From assembly GCF_014656215.1 (NCBI RefSeq), contig NZ_BNBZ01000021.1, positions 62,001-126,000 on the forward strand: 64,000 nt of DNA. The letters are read 5' to 3'. A program made the position numbers and the translations under genes. The notes under the pieces were generated by a model. It saw nothing but the letters and a program-made list of their open reading frames with translations, was not told the origin of the DNA and ran no database searches. Shown here one piece after another: positions 8,741 to 16,646 of this stretch. How positions within the stretch are numbered: the stretch's first letter is position 1; each line of letters opens with the position of its first letter. The stretch is from Streptomyces zaomyceticus (GTDB lineage: Bacteria > Actinomycetota > Actinomycetes > Streptomycetales > Streptomycetaceae).

Positions 8741-10182
8741 GCGCCGTCCCCCTTGGAGAGCGACGTGCCCGGTGCCGGGGTCGGCGCCACTTCGAACGCG
8801 GTCGCCCCGCGCGGCTCCGGCGCGCTGCGCAGCGCCTGTTCCGTGCTGTACGCCCGCAGGTAGCCGACGACCGTGTTGAGGACGGCGACCAGCGGCACCG
8901 CGACCACGGCGCCGCCGATTCCGGCGGTCAGACCGCCGGCCGCGACCGCGAGGACGACGGCGAGCGGGTGGACCCGTACGGCCCGGCCGAGGATGAAGGG
9001 CTGCAGGACATGGCCTTCGATCTGCTGTACGGCGAGGACGACGACCAGGACCATCAGGGCGGTGAAGGGCCCGTTGGTGACGAGCGCGACGACCACCGCG
9101 AGGGCGCCCGAGACGACGGCGCCGACGAGCGGGATGAAGGCGAACAGGAAGATGAAGACGGCCAGCGGCACCGCCATCGGCACATCGAGGAACCAGAGGC
9201 CGAGGCCGATGAACACGGCGTCGATGAGGGCGACCAGCACCGTGCCCCGCACATAGGCGGTGAGGGTGCGCCAGGCGCGCGGACCCGCACCGGCGACGCC
9301 CGGCCTGGCCTGGGCGGGAACCAGTTTGAGCGTCCACTCCCAGACCTGCTTCCCGTCGTAGAGCAGGAAGAGCGTGGAGAACATGGCGAGCAGGATGCCG
9401 GTCATCGCCTCGACGATCACGGTCACGCCCTGGAGTCCGGCGGAGGTGATCTGTTCGGCGTTGGCGCCGATGGCCTCGCTGAGGTTCTTGGCGATGTCGT
9501 TGATCTGCTGCTCGGTCACATGGAAGGGACTGTCGAGCAGCCAGCGCTTGAGCTCCTCGATGCCGTCCTTGACCCGGTCGGACAGGGTGTCGATGTTGTC
9601 CATGACCTGCCAGACCACGAACCAGCCGACCAGACCCATCACGACGAAGCCGGAGATGGCGGTGACGGCGGTGGCGAGGCCGCGGGGCAGACCCTTTCTG
9701 CGCAGCAGCGCCACGGTGGGCTGGAGCAGCGCGGTGACGAGGAGCGCGGCGACGAAGGCAAGGACGACCAGCTGGACGGAGCTGATCACCTTCATCAGCA
9801 CCCAGACCGTGCCGGCGAAGACGAGCAGACGCCAACTCGCCTCGGCGGCGACGCGCATGCCCCAGGGGATCGCGGCGACGGGGTCGGGGCGGGCGGCGAC
9901 GGCCGGTGCGTACGAGGGGGGTGCGGGGACGGAGCGGCCCGCGTCGGCGGTCGCGACCGCCTCCACCTCCGACTCCGGGAGGGGGGCCGCCGTGTCCGGG
10001 TCCATCTCGGGGCGCGCGGGCGCGTCCTGGCGCGGACCGTCGGACGGGCTCGGTCCCGGGCCCTCGTAGGACGCGTGGACGGACTCCTCGCGCTCCGCCT
10101 CGGCCCTGCGCTCGTCGAGGCGTTCGCCTATCCGGCTCAGGTTCTCACCCAGCCGGCCCAGCCACCCTGGCACTCTGGACAT
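8737..10182 (-). CDS. AI-2E family transporter (DUF20/PerM type)
   Basis: 481-residue membrane protein. About 110 cytoplasmic, acidic and Pro-rich residues precede about eight membrane helices; helices near the start (LVVLAFVAALLVTALLQP) and the conserved C-terminal VQQIEGHVLQPFILGR region are typical of the family. Members export varied small solutes; the autoinducer name is historical and no substrate is implied. The start is ATG 10182 with AGGAAAG upstream. The long disordered N-terminus is unusual compared with enterobacterial members but common in actinobacteria. The downstream gene overlaps it by 4 bases. Confidence 0.88.
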   Translation of the reverse strand: MSRVPGWLGRLGENLSRIGERLDERRAEAEREESVHASYEGPGPSPSDGPRQDAPARPEMDPDTAAPLPESEVEAVATADAGRSVPAPPSYAPAVAARPDPVAAIPWGMRVAAEASWRLLVFAGTVWVLMKVISSVQLVVLAFVAALLVTALLQPTVALLRRKGLPRGLATAVTAISGFVVMGLVGWFVVWQVMDNIDTLSDRVKDGIEELKRWLLDSPFHVTEQQINDIAKNLSEAIGANAEQITSAGLQGVTVIVEAMTGILLAMFSTLFLLYDGKQVWEWTLKLVPAQARPGVAGAGPRAWRTLTAYVRGTVLVALIDAVFIGLGLWFLDVPMAVPLAVFIFLFAFIPLVGAVVSGALAVVVALVTNGPFTALMVLVVVLAVQQIEGHVLQPFILGRAVRVHPLAVVLAVAAGGLTAGIGGAVVAVPLVAVLNTVVGYLRAYSTEQALRSAPEPRGATAFEVAPTPAPGTSLSKGDGA

Positions 10183-10259
10183 CGCTTTCCTTTTCCCCCG
10201 CTCGCTCTTTCCCCACCGGCTCCCCCGGAGACCGTGGACCTTCGAAACTACACGCAAGA

Positions 10260-10288
10260 AGCCCCTCACCGTAGGACGGTGAGGGGCT
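10260..10288. terminator. Terminator hairpin after the secreted transglycosylase
   Basis: Perfect 13-bp stem AGCCCCTCACCGT / ACGGTGAGGGGCT with loop AGG, 22 bases past the transglycosylase stop on the minus strand. Confidence 0.85.
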
Positions 10289-10310
10289 CTTGAAGGTTGA
10301 GCACGCCGTA

Positions 10311-11015
10311 CTAGTACCAGCGGTTGGCCTGCCAGAACGACCAGGCACCACAGGGGCTGCCGTAGCGGCTGTCCATGTAGTTGAGGCCCCACTTGATCTG
10401 GGTGGCCGGGTTGGTCTGCCAGTCGGCGCCGGCCGAGGACATCTTGCTTCCCGGCAGGGCCTGGACGAGGCCGTAGGCGCCCGAAGACTGGTTGACCGCG
10501 AGGTAGTTCCACGTGGACTCGTGGTTCACGATGTTGCTGAAGCACTGGAACTGCGAGGCCGGGACCATCTGGCGGGCCATCGCCTTGACCTCGGCGACGG
10601 AGTACGAACCCTTCGCGGTGAAGGACGAGGCGTCGCGGACCGCGGAGCGGCTGGCGCGCTCGGCCTCCGCCTCCTTGCGCTCCTTCTCGGCCTTGGCCGC
10701 CTTGTCGGCCGCCTCCTTCTTCGCCTCGGCGTCCTTGGCGGCGCGAAGTCGTGCCGATTCCTCGGCGGACTTCTTCGCGACCGAGTCGGCAGCGGCGGCC
10801 TGGACGTCGGCCTGCTCCGAGAGGGACGAGACCTGTACCTGGGCCTGCTCGCCCACGGGGATGTCCGCGAGCAGCGTCGTGTCGGCCGCGGTGGCCTCGA
10901 AGTTGTCGTCCGAGGACTGAGCGGCGTTACCCGACGCAACGCCCATGACGGCGCCGACGGTGGTGACCGCAGTGGCCGAAGCCACCGCGAATCCCCGGAC
11001 CGAGATCCGGCTCAC
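10311..11015 (-). CDS. Secreted transglycosylase SLT-domain protein
   Basis: 234 residues. A signal peptide (residues about 1-33, ending near SGNAAQ) precedes a coiled-coil linker of Ala/Lys/Glu heptads (about 60-130) and a C-terminal lysozyme-like domain. That domain contains NHESTWNYLA, whose glutamate is the likely catalytic residue, and AYGLVQALPGSKM; it ends in WSFWQANRWY. The protein would cleave peptidoglycan outside the cell, as related Streptomyces transglycosylases and Rpf-like proteins do during growth and germination. The GTG at 11015 is preferred for its GGAAGGAAA ribosome site; the upstream frame has no coding character. Confidence 0.88.
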   Translation of the reverse strand: MSRISVRGFAVASATAVTTVGAVMGVASGNAAQSSDDNFEATAADTTLLADIPVGEQAQVQVSSLSEQADVQAAAADSVAKKSAEESARLRAAKDAEAKKEAADKAAKAEKERKEAEAERASRSAVRDASSFTAKGSYSVAEVKAMARQMVPASQFQCFSNIVNHESTWNYLAVNQSSGAYGLVQALPGSKMSSAGADWQTNPATQIKWGLNYMDSRYGSPCGAWSFWQANRWY

Positions 11016-11314
11016 ACGGTTTCCTTCCAGCACGCCCGCACAGGTGACCACGCGGGCGAAATCGTGCCCCTGGCGCTGGTCTCCGACATACGAGGTCACA
11101 GAAGACACGGGCCCGTGGTGCTGTGGGCGGCATACGGCGGACAGTTGTTGAGTTGTGTGGTGCTTGTGCGCCTGAAGGTGCACGGGTGCCGTATGCGGGG
11201 CCTGACGGAAGCAAGACTCTGCCGGACGGCGACACCGCAAGGCAATTCTCCGTTGCGTGTGAAAGCTCACACCTCTGCGGGGGCAGGTGTTTTCGGCATT
11301 GGAGGGGACATGGG
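11016..11314 (-). promoter_or_regulatory. Long, structured upstream region of the transglycosylase gene
   Basis: About 300 bp without a gene between the phoH terminator and the GTG at 11015. It contains a 9-bp inverted repeat, 11130-11138 (GCATACGGC) with 11188-11196, enclosing about 50 bases, and a palindrome at 11257-11272. In Streptomyces, cell-wall hydrolase genes of this kind often carry a c-di-AMP (ydaO) riboswitch; I could not match the consensus here, so the riboswitch is a possibility only. Confidence 0.4.
11257..11272. promoter_or_regulatory. Palindrome resembling a CRP-type site
   Basis: GTGTGAAAGCTCACAC: 6-bp arms around AAGC. It contains GTG-N6-CAC, similar to the half-sites of Streptomyces Crp, which is known to control germination-related wall hydrolases. 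Assignment is by resemblance and by position 240 bp upstream of such a gene. Confidence 0.35.
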
Positions 11315-11356
11315 GGCGCCGCCCGGCTAAGCTCCTGCGCTCTGCCGGGCGGCGCC
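11315..11356. terminator. Terminator of the phoH-like gene
   Basis: Perfect 13-bp stem (GGCGCCGCCCGGC, 11315-11327, with 11344-11356) and a 16-base loop, about 35 bases past the PhoH stop on the minus strand. It separates phoH from the transglycosylase gene. Confidence 0.85.
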
Positions 11357-11391
11357 AACTTCCGTACACGCACGGACGTGTACGAATGGGG

Positions 11392-12717
11392 TCAGATCTG
11401 ACCGTCCTCCAGCATCTCCGTCACGAGCGCCGCGATCTGCGAGCGCTCGGAGCGGGTGAGGGTCACGTGCGCGAAGAGCGGATGCCCCTTCAATTTCTCG
11501 ACCACGGCGACGACTCCGTCGTACCGACCGACCCGGAGGTTGTCCCGCTGGGCGACGTCATGGGTCAGAACGACCCGTGAATTCGCACCAATTCGGGACA
11601 GAACGGTCAGCAGGACGTTGCGCTCCAGGGACTGGGCCTCGTCCACGATGACGAACGCGTCGTGGAGCGAACGACCCCGGATGTGGGTGAGCGGCAGGAC
11701 CTCCAGCATCCCGCGGCCGAGCACCTCCTCGATCACCTCACGGCTCGCGACCGAGGACAGCGTGTCGAAGACCGCCTGCGCCCAGGGGCTCATCTTCTCG
11801 GACTCGCTGCCCGGCAGGTAGCCGAGCTCCTGGCCGCCGACCGCGTACAGCGGACGGAAGACCATCACCTTCTGGTGCTGACGGCGCTCCAGGACCGCCT
11901 CCAGGCCCGCGCAGAGCGCGAGCGCGGACTTGCCGGTGCCGGCCCGGCCGCCCATGGAGATGATGCCGACGTCCGGGTCGAGGAGCAGATCGAGCGCGAT
12001 CCGCTGCTCGGCGCTGCGGCCGCGGAGCCCGAAGACCTCCCGGTCGCCGCGGACCAGCTTCACGTTCCCGTCGGCGGTGATCCGGCCGAGCGCCTTGCCC
12101 CGCTCGGACTGGAGCACCAGGCCCGTGTGGACCGGAAGCCCGGCGGCCTCCGGCACGTACAGCGTCTCCTGGTCGTAGAGCAGGTCGACCTGGTCGGCGG
12201 AGAGCCCGAGCTCGGACATCCCCGTCCAGCCGTTGGCGTCCGTGATGGCCAGTTCGGCCCGGTACTCCTCGGCGAGGAGACCGACCGACGAGGCCTTGAT
12301 GCGCAGCGGCAGGTCCTTGGAGACGACCGTGACGTCGTACCCCTCCGCCTGGAGGTTCCGCGCGACCGCGAGGATCCGTGAGTCGTTGTCCCCCAACCTG
12401 TAGCCGGCGGGCAGGATGCCGGGGTCGGAATGGTTGAGTTCGACACGCAGGGTGCCGCCCAGGTCCCCCACGGGGAGCGGGGCGTCGAGGCGTCCGTACC
12501 GGACCCGGAAGTCGTCCAGGAGGCGCAGGGCCTGCCGGGCGAAGTACCCGAGTTCGGGATGGTGCCGCTTGGCCTCCAGCTCCGTGACCACGACGATCGG
12601 GAGCACTACCTCGTGCTCCTCGAAGCGGGACACGGCGTTGGGGTCGGCCAGCAGGACGCTGGTGTCGAGAACATAGGTGCGCCGGTCGGAAAGGCGGCGC
12701 TTCGTGCTGGTCACCAC
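11392..12717 (-). CDS. PIN-PhoH fusion protein (PhoH2-like RNase/ATPase)
   Basis: 441 residues with two domains. The N-terminal PIN ribonuclease domain (about 1-150) shows the acidic residues in VLDTSVLLAD, TELEAK and DNDSRILAV. The C-terminal PhoH ATPase (about 225-440) has Walker A GGRAGTGKSAL and Walker B AFVIVDEAQS. Mycobacterial PhoH2 with this architecture unwinds and cleaves RNA in an ATP-dependent manner. The start is GTG 12717, with a second GTG in the next codon. It is monocistronic, ending at the hairpin 11315-11356. Confidence 0.93.
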   Translation of the reverse strand: MVTSTKRRLSDRRTYVLDTSVLLADPNAVSRFEEHEVVLPIVVVTELEAKRHHPELGYFARQALRLLDDFRVRYGRLDAPLPVGDLGGTLRVELNHSDPGILPAGYRLGDNDSRILAVARNLQAEGYDVTVVSKDLPLRIKASSVGLLAEEYRAELAITDANGWTGMSELGLSADQVDLLYDQETLYVPEAAGLPVHTGLVLQSERGKALGRITADGNVKLVRGDREVFGLRGRSAEQRIALDLLLDPDVGIISMGGRAGTGKSALALCAGLEAVLERRQHQKVMVFRPLYAVGGQELGYLPGSESEKMSPWAQAVFDTLSSVASREVIEEVLGRGMLEVLPLTHIRGRSLHDAFVIVDEAQSLERNVLLTVLSRIGANSRVVLTHDVAQRDNLRVGRYDGVVAVVEKLKGHPLFAHVTLTRSERSQIAALVTEMLEDGQI

Positions 12718-13108
12718 GGAAGGACAGACCCCCTCGGAAGACCCCTGTGAGGTCGGGGTGCGACGGAACCGGTGTCGCTGCGGAATGGGACCGGGCTCAG
12801 GCCGCCATGCGCGGGCCGAACCACGGCCCTCCGCTTCTCCCGTACGTGTCCCGCACGGTCGTCCTGGTGCAAGGGGCCTCCCGGGTGGCGGTCTCCGTGC
12901 CGCTCACTTCACCAGGGATATGCCCTCGAACAGGGCCGACCATGCCATGGCATATGACGACGTGTTCGTGAACACCAGGTGATCGGTTCCGACCGATGTC
13001 CCCGAGGGGTCCGGGGACTCCCCCGAGGGGCCCGGCGACGCTCCCGGGGGTGCCCCCGGGACGGCCCGGGGTGGCGCCCCGGGCCCGTGCTCCGGACGCC
13101 CGCGGGGC
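12718..13108. other. Palindrome-rich intergenic region between phoH and uppS
   Basis: 391 bp without a convincing gene. The proximal part (12942-12997) holds three dyads: ATGCCATGGCAT (12942-12953), GTGTTC-GT-GAACAC (12962-12975) and ATCGGT-TCCG-ACCGAT (12982-12997). Very short frames cross it on both strands (plus 12920-12982, 20 codons; minus 12904-12975, 23 codons after GTG). Neither has a good ribosome site. The distal part is the hairpin cluster at 12999-13085. Confidence 0.5.
13042..13085. terminator. GC hairpins downstream of the cis-prenyltransferase
   Basis: Two adjacent stems: TCCCGGGGG/CCCCCGGGA (13042-13061) and GGCCCGGGG/CCCCGGGCC (13063-13085, 5-base loop), within about 70 bases of the uppS stop on the minus strand. 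A weaker third stem lies just beyond. Confidence 0.65.
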
Positions 13109-13870
13109 TCAGGTTCCGTAACGCCGGTGCCGTGCGGCGTAGTCGCGCAGTGCCCGCAGGAAGTCGACCTTGCGGAAGGCCGGCCAGTGCACTTCACAGA
13201 AGTAGTACTCGGAATGGGCGCTCTGCCACAGCATGAATCCGGACAGCCTCTGCTCGCCGCTGGTGCGGATCACCAGGTCCGGGTCGGGCTGACCGCGCGT
13301 GTAGAGGTGCTCCGAGATGTGCTCGACGTCGACGATCTCGGCGAGCTCCTCGAAGCTCGTCCCCCGCTCCGCGTGCTCCAGGAGCAGCGAACGGACGGCG
13401 TCCGCGATCTCCTGCCGGCCGCCGTAGCCCACGGCCACGTTCACGAGTATCCCCGTGTTGTCGTGGGTGGCCTGCTCGGCCTCCTTGAGCACGGACTGCG
13501 TGCGGGCGGGCAGCAGGTCCATGGTGCCGACGTGGTTGACCCGCCAGCGGCCGTCGGCGGCCAGCGCCCGCACGGCGTTCTCGATGATGCCGAGCAGCGG
13601 GACCAGCTGGTCCTCGGGCCGGTTCAGGTTGTCCGTGGAGAGCATCCAGAGCGTCACGACCTCGACGTCGGTCTCGGCGCACCAGCCGAGCAGCTCCTGG
13701 ATCTTGTCCGCGCCGGCCTTGTGGCCCTGCTCGGGAGTCCCGCCGGACGCCTTGGCCCAGCGGCGGTTCCCGTCGAGGATGACCCCGATGTGCTTGGGCA
13801 CCTGGTCGTGGTCGAGGCGGCCTTCCACCCGGCGTGCGTAGAGCCCGTACACCAGGTCGCGCAGGTTCAC
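13109..13870 (-). CDS. uppS: cis-Prenyltransferase (undecaprenyl/polyprenyl diphosphate synthase family)
   Basis: 253 residues, full length for the family. It condenses isopentenyl diphosphate onto an allylic primer in the Z configuration, making the lipid carrier for cell-wall and glycan synthesis. Motifs are ILDGNRRWAK with catalytic Asp33, TLWMLSTDNLNRP, and the C-terminal RTSGEQRLSGF and QSAHSEYYF. The start is GTG 13870 after AGAGG. Actinobacteria often hold two paralogues with different chain lengths, so the precise product is uncertain. Confidence 0.93.
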   Translation of the reverse strand: MNLRDLVYGLYARRVEGRLDHDQVPKHIGVILDGNRRWAKASGGTPEQGHKAGADKIQELLGWCAETDVEVVTLWMLSTDNLNRPEDQLVPLLGIIENAVRALAADGRWRVNHVGTMDLLPARTQSVLKEAEQATHDNTGILVNVAVGYGGRQEIADAVRSLLLEHAERGTSFEELAEIVDVEHISEHLYTRGQPDPDLVIRTSGEQRLSGFMLWQSAHSEYYFCEVHWPAFRKVDFLRALRDYAARHRRYGT

Positions 13871-13998
13871 TGTTCTTTACCTCTCCATGCAGCGGCAGGC
13901 CCGCCGTACCGCGGCGGTCCGCAAGCCGCCACACTACTGCGCACCGGCGACAGGCTCCCAGCCCGGGACTGTCACAAGTCCGTGATAAGCAGAGATAC

Positions 13999-15036
13999 GT
14001 GACTGATTCCCCCGTGTACCGCGCCTCCGCGGACCGCTACGACGCCATGGAGTACCGCCGCTCCGGCCGCAGCGGCCTCAAGCTCCCCGCGATCTCCCTC
14101 GGCCTCTGGCACAACTTCGGCGACGACCGCGCGCTCGACAACCAGCGCGCGATCCTGCGCCGTGCCTTCGACCTCGGTGTGACCCACTTCGACCTCGCCA
14201 ACAACTACGGACCGCCGCCCGGCTCCGCCGAGCTGAACTTCGGCAAGCTCTTCGCCCAGGACTTCGCGCCCTACCGCGACGAGCTGATCGTCTCCACCAA
14301 GGCCGGTTACGAGATGCACCCCGGCCCGTACGGCGAGTGGGGCTCCCGCAAGTACCTGATGTCCTCGCTCGACGCCTCCCTGAAGCGGATGGGCCTCGAC
14401 TACGTCGACATCTTCTACTCGCACCGCTTCGACCCGCACACCCCGCTGGAGGAGACGATGGGGGCCCTGGCCTCCGCCGTCCAGCAGGGCAAGGCGCTGT
14501 ACGTCGGTGTCTCCTCGTACAACAGCGAGCAGACCGCCGAGGCCGCGCGGATCCTGCGGGAGATGGGCGTCCCGGCCCTCATCCACCAGCCGTCGTACTC
14601 GATGATCAACCGCTGGACCGAGGACGACGGCCTCCTCGACACCCTCGAGGAAGCCGGCATGGGCTGCATCTCCTTCGTGCCGCTGGCACAGGGGCTGCTC
14701 ACCAACAAGTACCTGAAGGGCATCCCGGAGGGCTCGCGGGCCACCCAGGGCAAGTCCCTCGACCCGGACCTGCTCTCCGACGAGGTGCTGCGGCGCCTTC
14801 GCGGTCTCGCGGACATCGCGGGCCGGCGCGGGCAGTCCCTGGCGCAGCTGGCGCTGTCGTGGGTGCTGCGCGACGAGCGGATGACCTCGGCGCTGATCGG
14901 CGCGTCCAGCGTCGCCCAGCTGGAGGAGAACGTGGCGGCCCTCGCGGGTGCGCCGCTGACCTCGGAGGAGCTCGTGGAGATCGACTCGTTCGCCGTGGAC
15001 ACCGCGGGCACGAACATCTGGGCCGGGCGGGGCTGA
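13999..15036 (+). CDS. Aldo/keto reductase, YghZ/Kv-beta-like
   Basis: 345-residue NADPH-dependent (beta/alpha)8 reductase. The catalytic tetrad is visible: Asp in THFDLANNYG, the tyrosine of that motif, Lys in IVSTKAGYEM, and His in FYSHRFDPHTP. Long loops such as EMHPGPYGEWGSRKYL match the L-glyceraldehyde-3-phosphate reductase (YghZ) subgroup, which detoxifies aldehydes such as methylglyoxal. The GTG at 13999 begins the conserved region; upstream frame is the divergent uppS promoter. It ends at the hairpin 15134-15168. Confidence 0.92.
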   Translation: MTDSPVYRASADRYDAMEYRRSGRSGLKLPAISLGLWHNFGDDRALDNQRAILRRAFDLGVTHFDLANNYGPPPGSAELNFGKLFAQDFAPYRDELIVSTKAGYEMHPGPYGEWGSRKYLMSSLDASLKRMGLDYVDIFYSHRFDPHTPLEETMGALASAVQQGKALYVGVSSYNSEQTAEAARILREMGVPALIHQPSYSMINRWTEDDGLLDTLEEAGMGCISFVPLAQGLLTNKYLKGIPEGSRATQGKSLDPDLLSDEVLRRLRGLADIAGRRGQSLAQLALSWVLRDERMTSALIGASSVAQLEENVAALAGAPLTSEELVEIDSFAVDTAGTNIWAGRG

Positions 15037-15133
15037 CGCCCCGGGAGTGACCGAGGGCGAGCCCCGTGGGGATCCGGGGCGAGTCCCGGCGTGACCCGGG
15101 AGGGAAGGCCGACGGGACCCGGGAAAGAAAAAA

Positions 15134-15168
15134 CGGGCCGGTCCGTGGGGGGGATACGGACCGGCCCG
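15134..15168. terminator. Terminator of the aldo/keto reductase gene
   Basis: Perfect 13-bp stem CGGGCCGGTCCGT / ACGGACCGGCCCG with a 9-base loop, preceded by an A-run and followed by G-run then TTT. Confidence 0.85.
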
Positions 15169-15401
15169 AGGGGGGGTTTCCACCATAACCCTTCGATAGT
15201 CGTGTTGCGCGCCACGTACGCCGAACGAACCTCGGCGAATACGCCGGATCCCAGTCGCGACAAGGGCTGTGGGGGCCTGTGGCGGGTTTGCGCCCCGGCG
15301 TGGCGGCGGAATCCCGTCCCTCCGAAGAGGGACCGGCCCAGTGGGGCGCGGTTGACGGAGCGGGGCCGGGCGCGAGGTCCGGCAGACGCGGGGGCGAGGG
15401 C
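15169..15401. other. Gene-free interval between converging genes
   Basis: No reading frame with coding character. The only structure seen is a short stem GTCCCTC-CGAA-GAGGGAC (15316-15333), which may terminate the prepilin peptidase transcript. Confidence 0.5.
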
Positions 15402-16139
15402 TCAGGGCAGGGCCGTGAACGCGCCGAGGAGCAGTCCGAGCAGACCGCCCGCGAGCATGAACGGGCCGAAGGGGATCGCCGAGGAACGGCCGGCCCGTCG
15501 CAGCAGCACGAGACCGAGGCCGTACACCGCGCCCAGCAGGAAACCCGCGAACGCCCCCGTGAAGAGCACACCCCAGCCGTACCAGCCGAGGGCCGCGCCC
15601 AGCGGCACCGCCAGCTTGACGTCCCCGAAGCCCAGACCGCTCGGGTTGACCAGGAAGAGCGCCAGATAGGCCCCGCCGAGAGCGAGCGCGCCGAGCACCG
15701 CGTGGAGCCAGGACCCCGCGTCGTACGGAAGGAGCTCGGCGCCACCGAGGAGCAGCGGCACGGCGGCGGCGAGCGGCAGGGTGAGACCGTCCGGAAGCCG
15801 GTGCACGCGCGCGTCGACACTGGCGAGGAGGACGGCGAAGGGCGCGCCGAGCAGCCAGACCGCCAGCTCGGGCCGGGGTCCGCCGGTGGCGGCGGCGAGC
15901 GCGGCACAGACGAGTGCGGTGAGCAGCGGGGCGGTGACGGGGCTCCCGGTCGTCGCGCAGTCCCGCCGCCCCGGACCGCCGAGCCAGCCGCGCGCGGGCC
16001 CCGCGAGCGCGTGGCCGGCGGGGCAGCTGTCCCGCCACGGCTCGTCGGGGTCCACGGAGAGCCGGTAGGCGGCGCGCGGCACGAGCAGCCCGACGGCGGC
16101 GCCCCAGAGGGCGGCGAGGGCGATCATCGTGACGTACAC
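15402..16139 (-). CDS. A24 prepilin peptidase (TadV/PilD-like)
   Basis: 245-residue polytopic aspartic peptidase that cleaves leader peptides of type IV or Flp pilins at the membrane. The two catalytic aspartates are in VDARVHRLPD and GFGDVKLA. The N-terminal cytoplasmic loop has cysteines (DSCPAGH, RRDCATT) but lacks the paired CxxC motifs of PilD-type enzymes, and no methyltransferase domain is evident. It is the only prepilin peptidase in the window and the best candidate for processing the Flp-type pilin at 22 kb. The start is GTG 16139; an ATG four codons later is possible. Divergent from the DUF192 gene. Confidence 0.88.
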   Translation of the reverse strand: MYVTMIALAALWGAAVGLLVPRAAYRLSVDPDEPWRDSCPAGHALAGPARGWLGGPGRRDCATTGSPVTAPLLTALVCAALAAATGGPRPELAVWLLGAPFAVLLASVDARVHRLPDGLTLPLAAAVPLLLGGAELLPYDAGSWLHAVLGALALGGAYLALFLVNPSGLGFGDVKLAVPLGAALGWYGWGVLFTGAFAGFLLGAVYGLGLVLLRRAGRSSAIPFGPFMLAGGLLGLLLGAFTALP

Positions 16140-16180
16140 GGACCAGACCCTAGGGTCGTGGGGCCGCTACGGTCTGGCGC

Positions 16181-16591
16181 ATGGGGAAATGGGAGGACGG
16201 CAGGGGGACGCTGTGGGTCCCGACGCGGGTGCCGGCTTCGGAGGGGGCCGAGGGCCCGCACGGGGTCGAGGTGCCGCTGGAGGTCGCGGCCTCGTACCGG
16301 AGCCGGCGTCGGGGGCTGCTCGGGCGGGACGGGGTCGCGGGCGCGCTGCTCATCGTCCGGACGAACAGCGTGCACACCTTCGGGATGCGGTTCGCGATCG
16401 ACGTGGCCCATCTGGACCGCTCGTTCACGGTCCTGTCCGTGGTCACCATGCCCCCGGGGCGGCTCGGCATGATCCGGCCGCGCGGCCGGCACGTCCTGGA
16501 GGCGGAGGCGGGCGCGATGGCGGGATGGGGGCTGCGGCCGGGGGCACGCGTGCGTGTCGACGTCACGGGGGGCCCGAACCGAGCAGCGTGA
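16181..16591 (+). CDS. DUF192 family protein
   Basis: 136 residues. The DUF192 core is clear: SYRSRRRGLLGRD, ALLIVRTNSVHTFGMRFAID and MIRPRGRHVLEAEAGAM. The family adopts a small beta fold of unknown biochemical role. Many members are secreted; this one has no signal peptide. The stop lies in the first copy of a 50-bp tandem duplication (16547-16646) that also covers the 3' end of the convergent mannosyltransferase gene. Confidence 0.88.
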   Translation: MGKWEDGRGTLWVPTRVPASEGAEGPHGVEVPLEVAASYRSRRRGLLGRDGVAGALLIVRTNSVHTFGMRFAIDVAHLDRSFTVLSVVTMPPGRLGMIRPRGRHVLEAEAGAMAGWGLRPGARVRVDVTGGPNRAA

Positions 16592-16646
16592 AGGCCCGCG
16601 TGCGTGTCGACGTCACGGAGGGCCCGAACCGAGCAGGGTGAAGGCC
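16547..16646. repeat. 50-bp tandem duplication across two convergent gene ends
   Basis: Two copies of a 50-bp unit (16547-16596 and 16597-16646) differing at only two bases. Copy 1 encodes the last residues and stop of the DUF192 protein; copy 2 encodes the last residues (LLGSGPP) and stop of the minus-strand mannosyltransferase. The duplication probably arose by recent slippage and moved the two stops apart. Confidence 0.9.
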
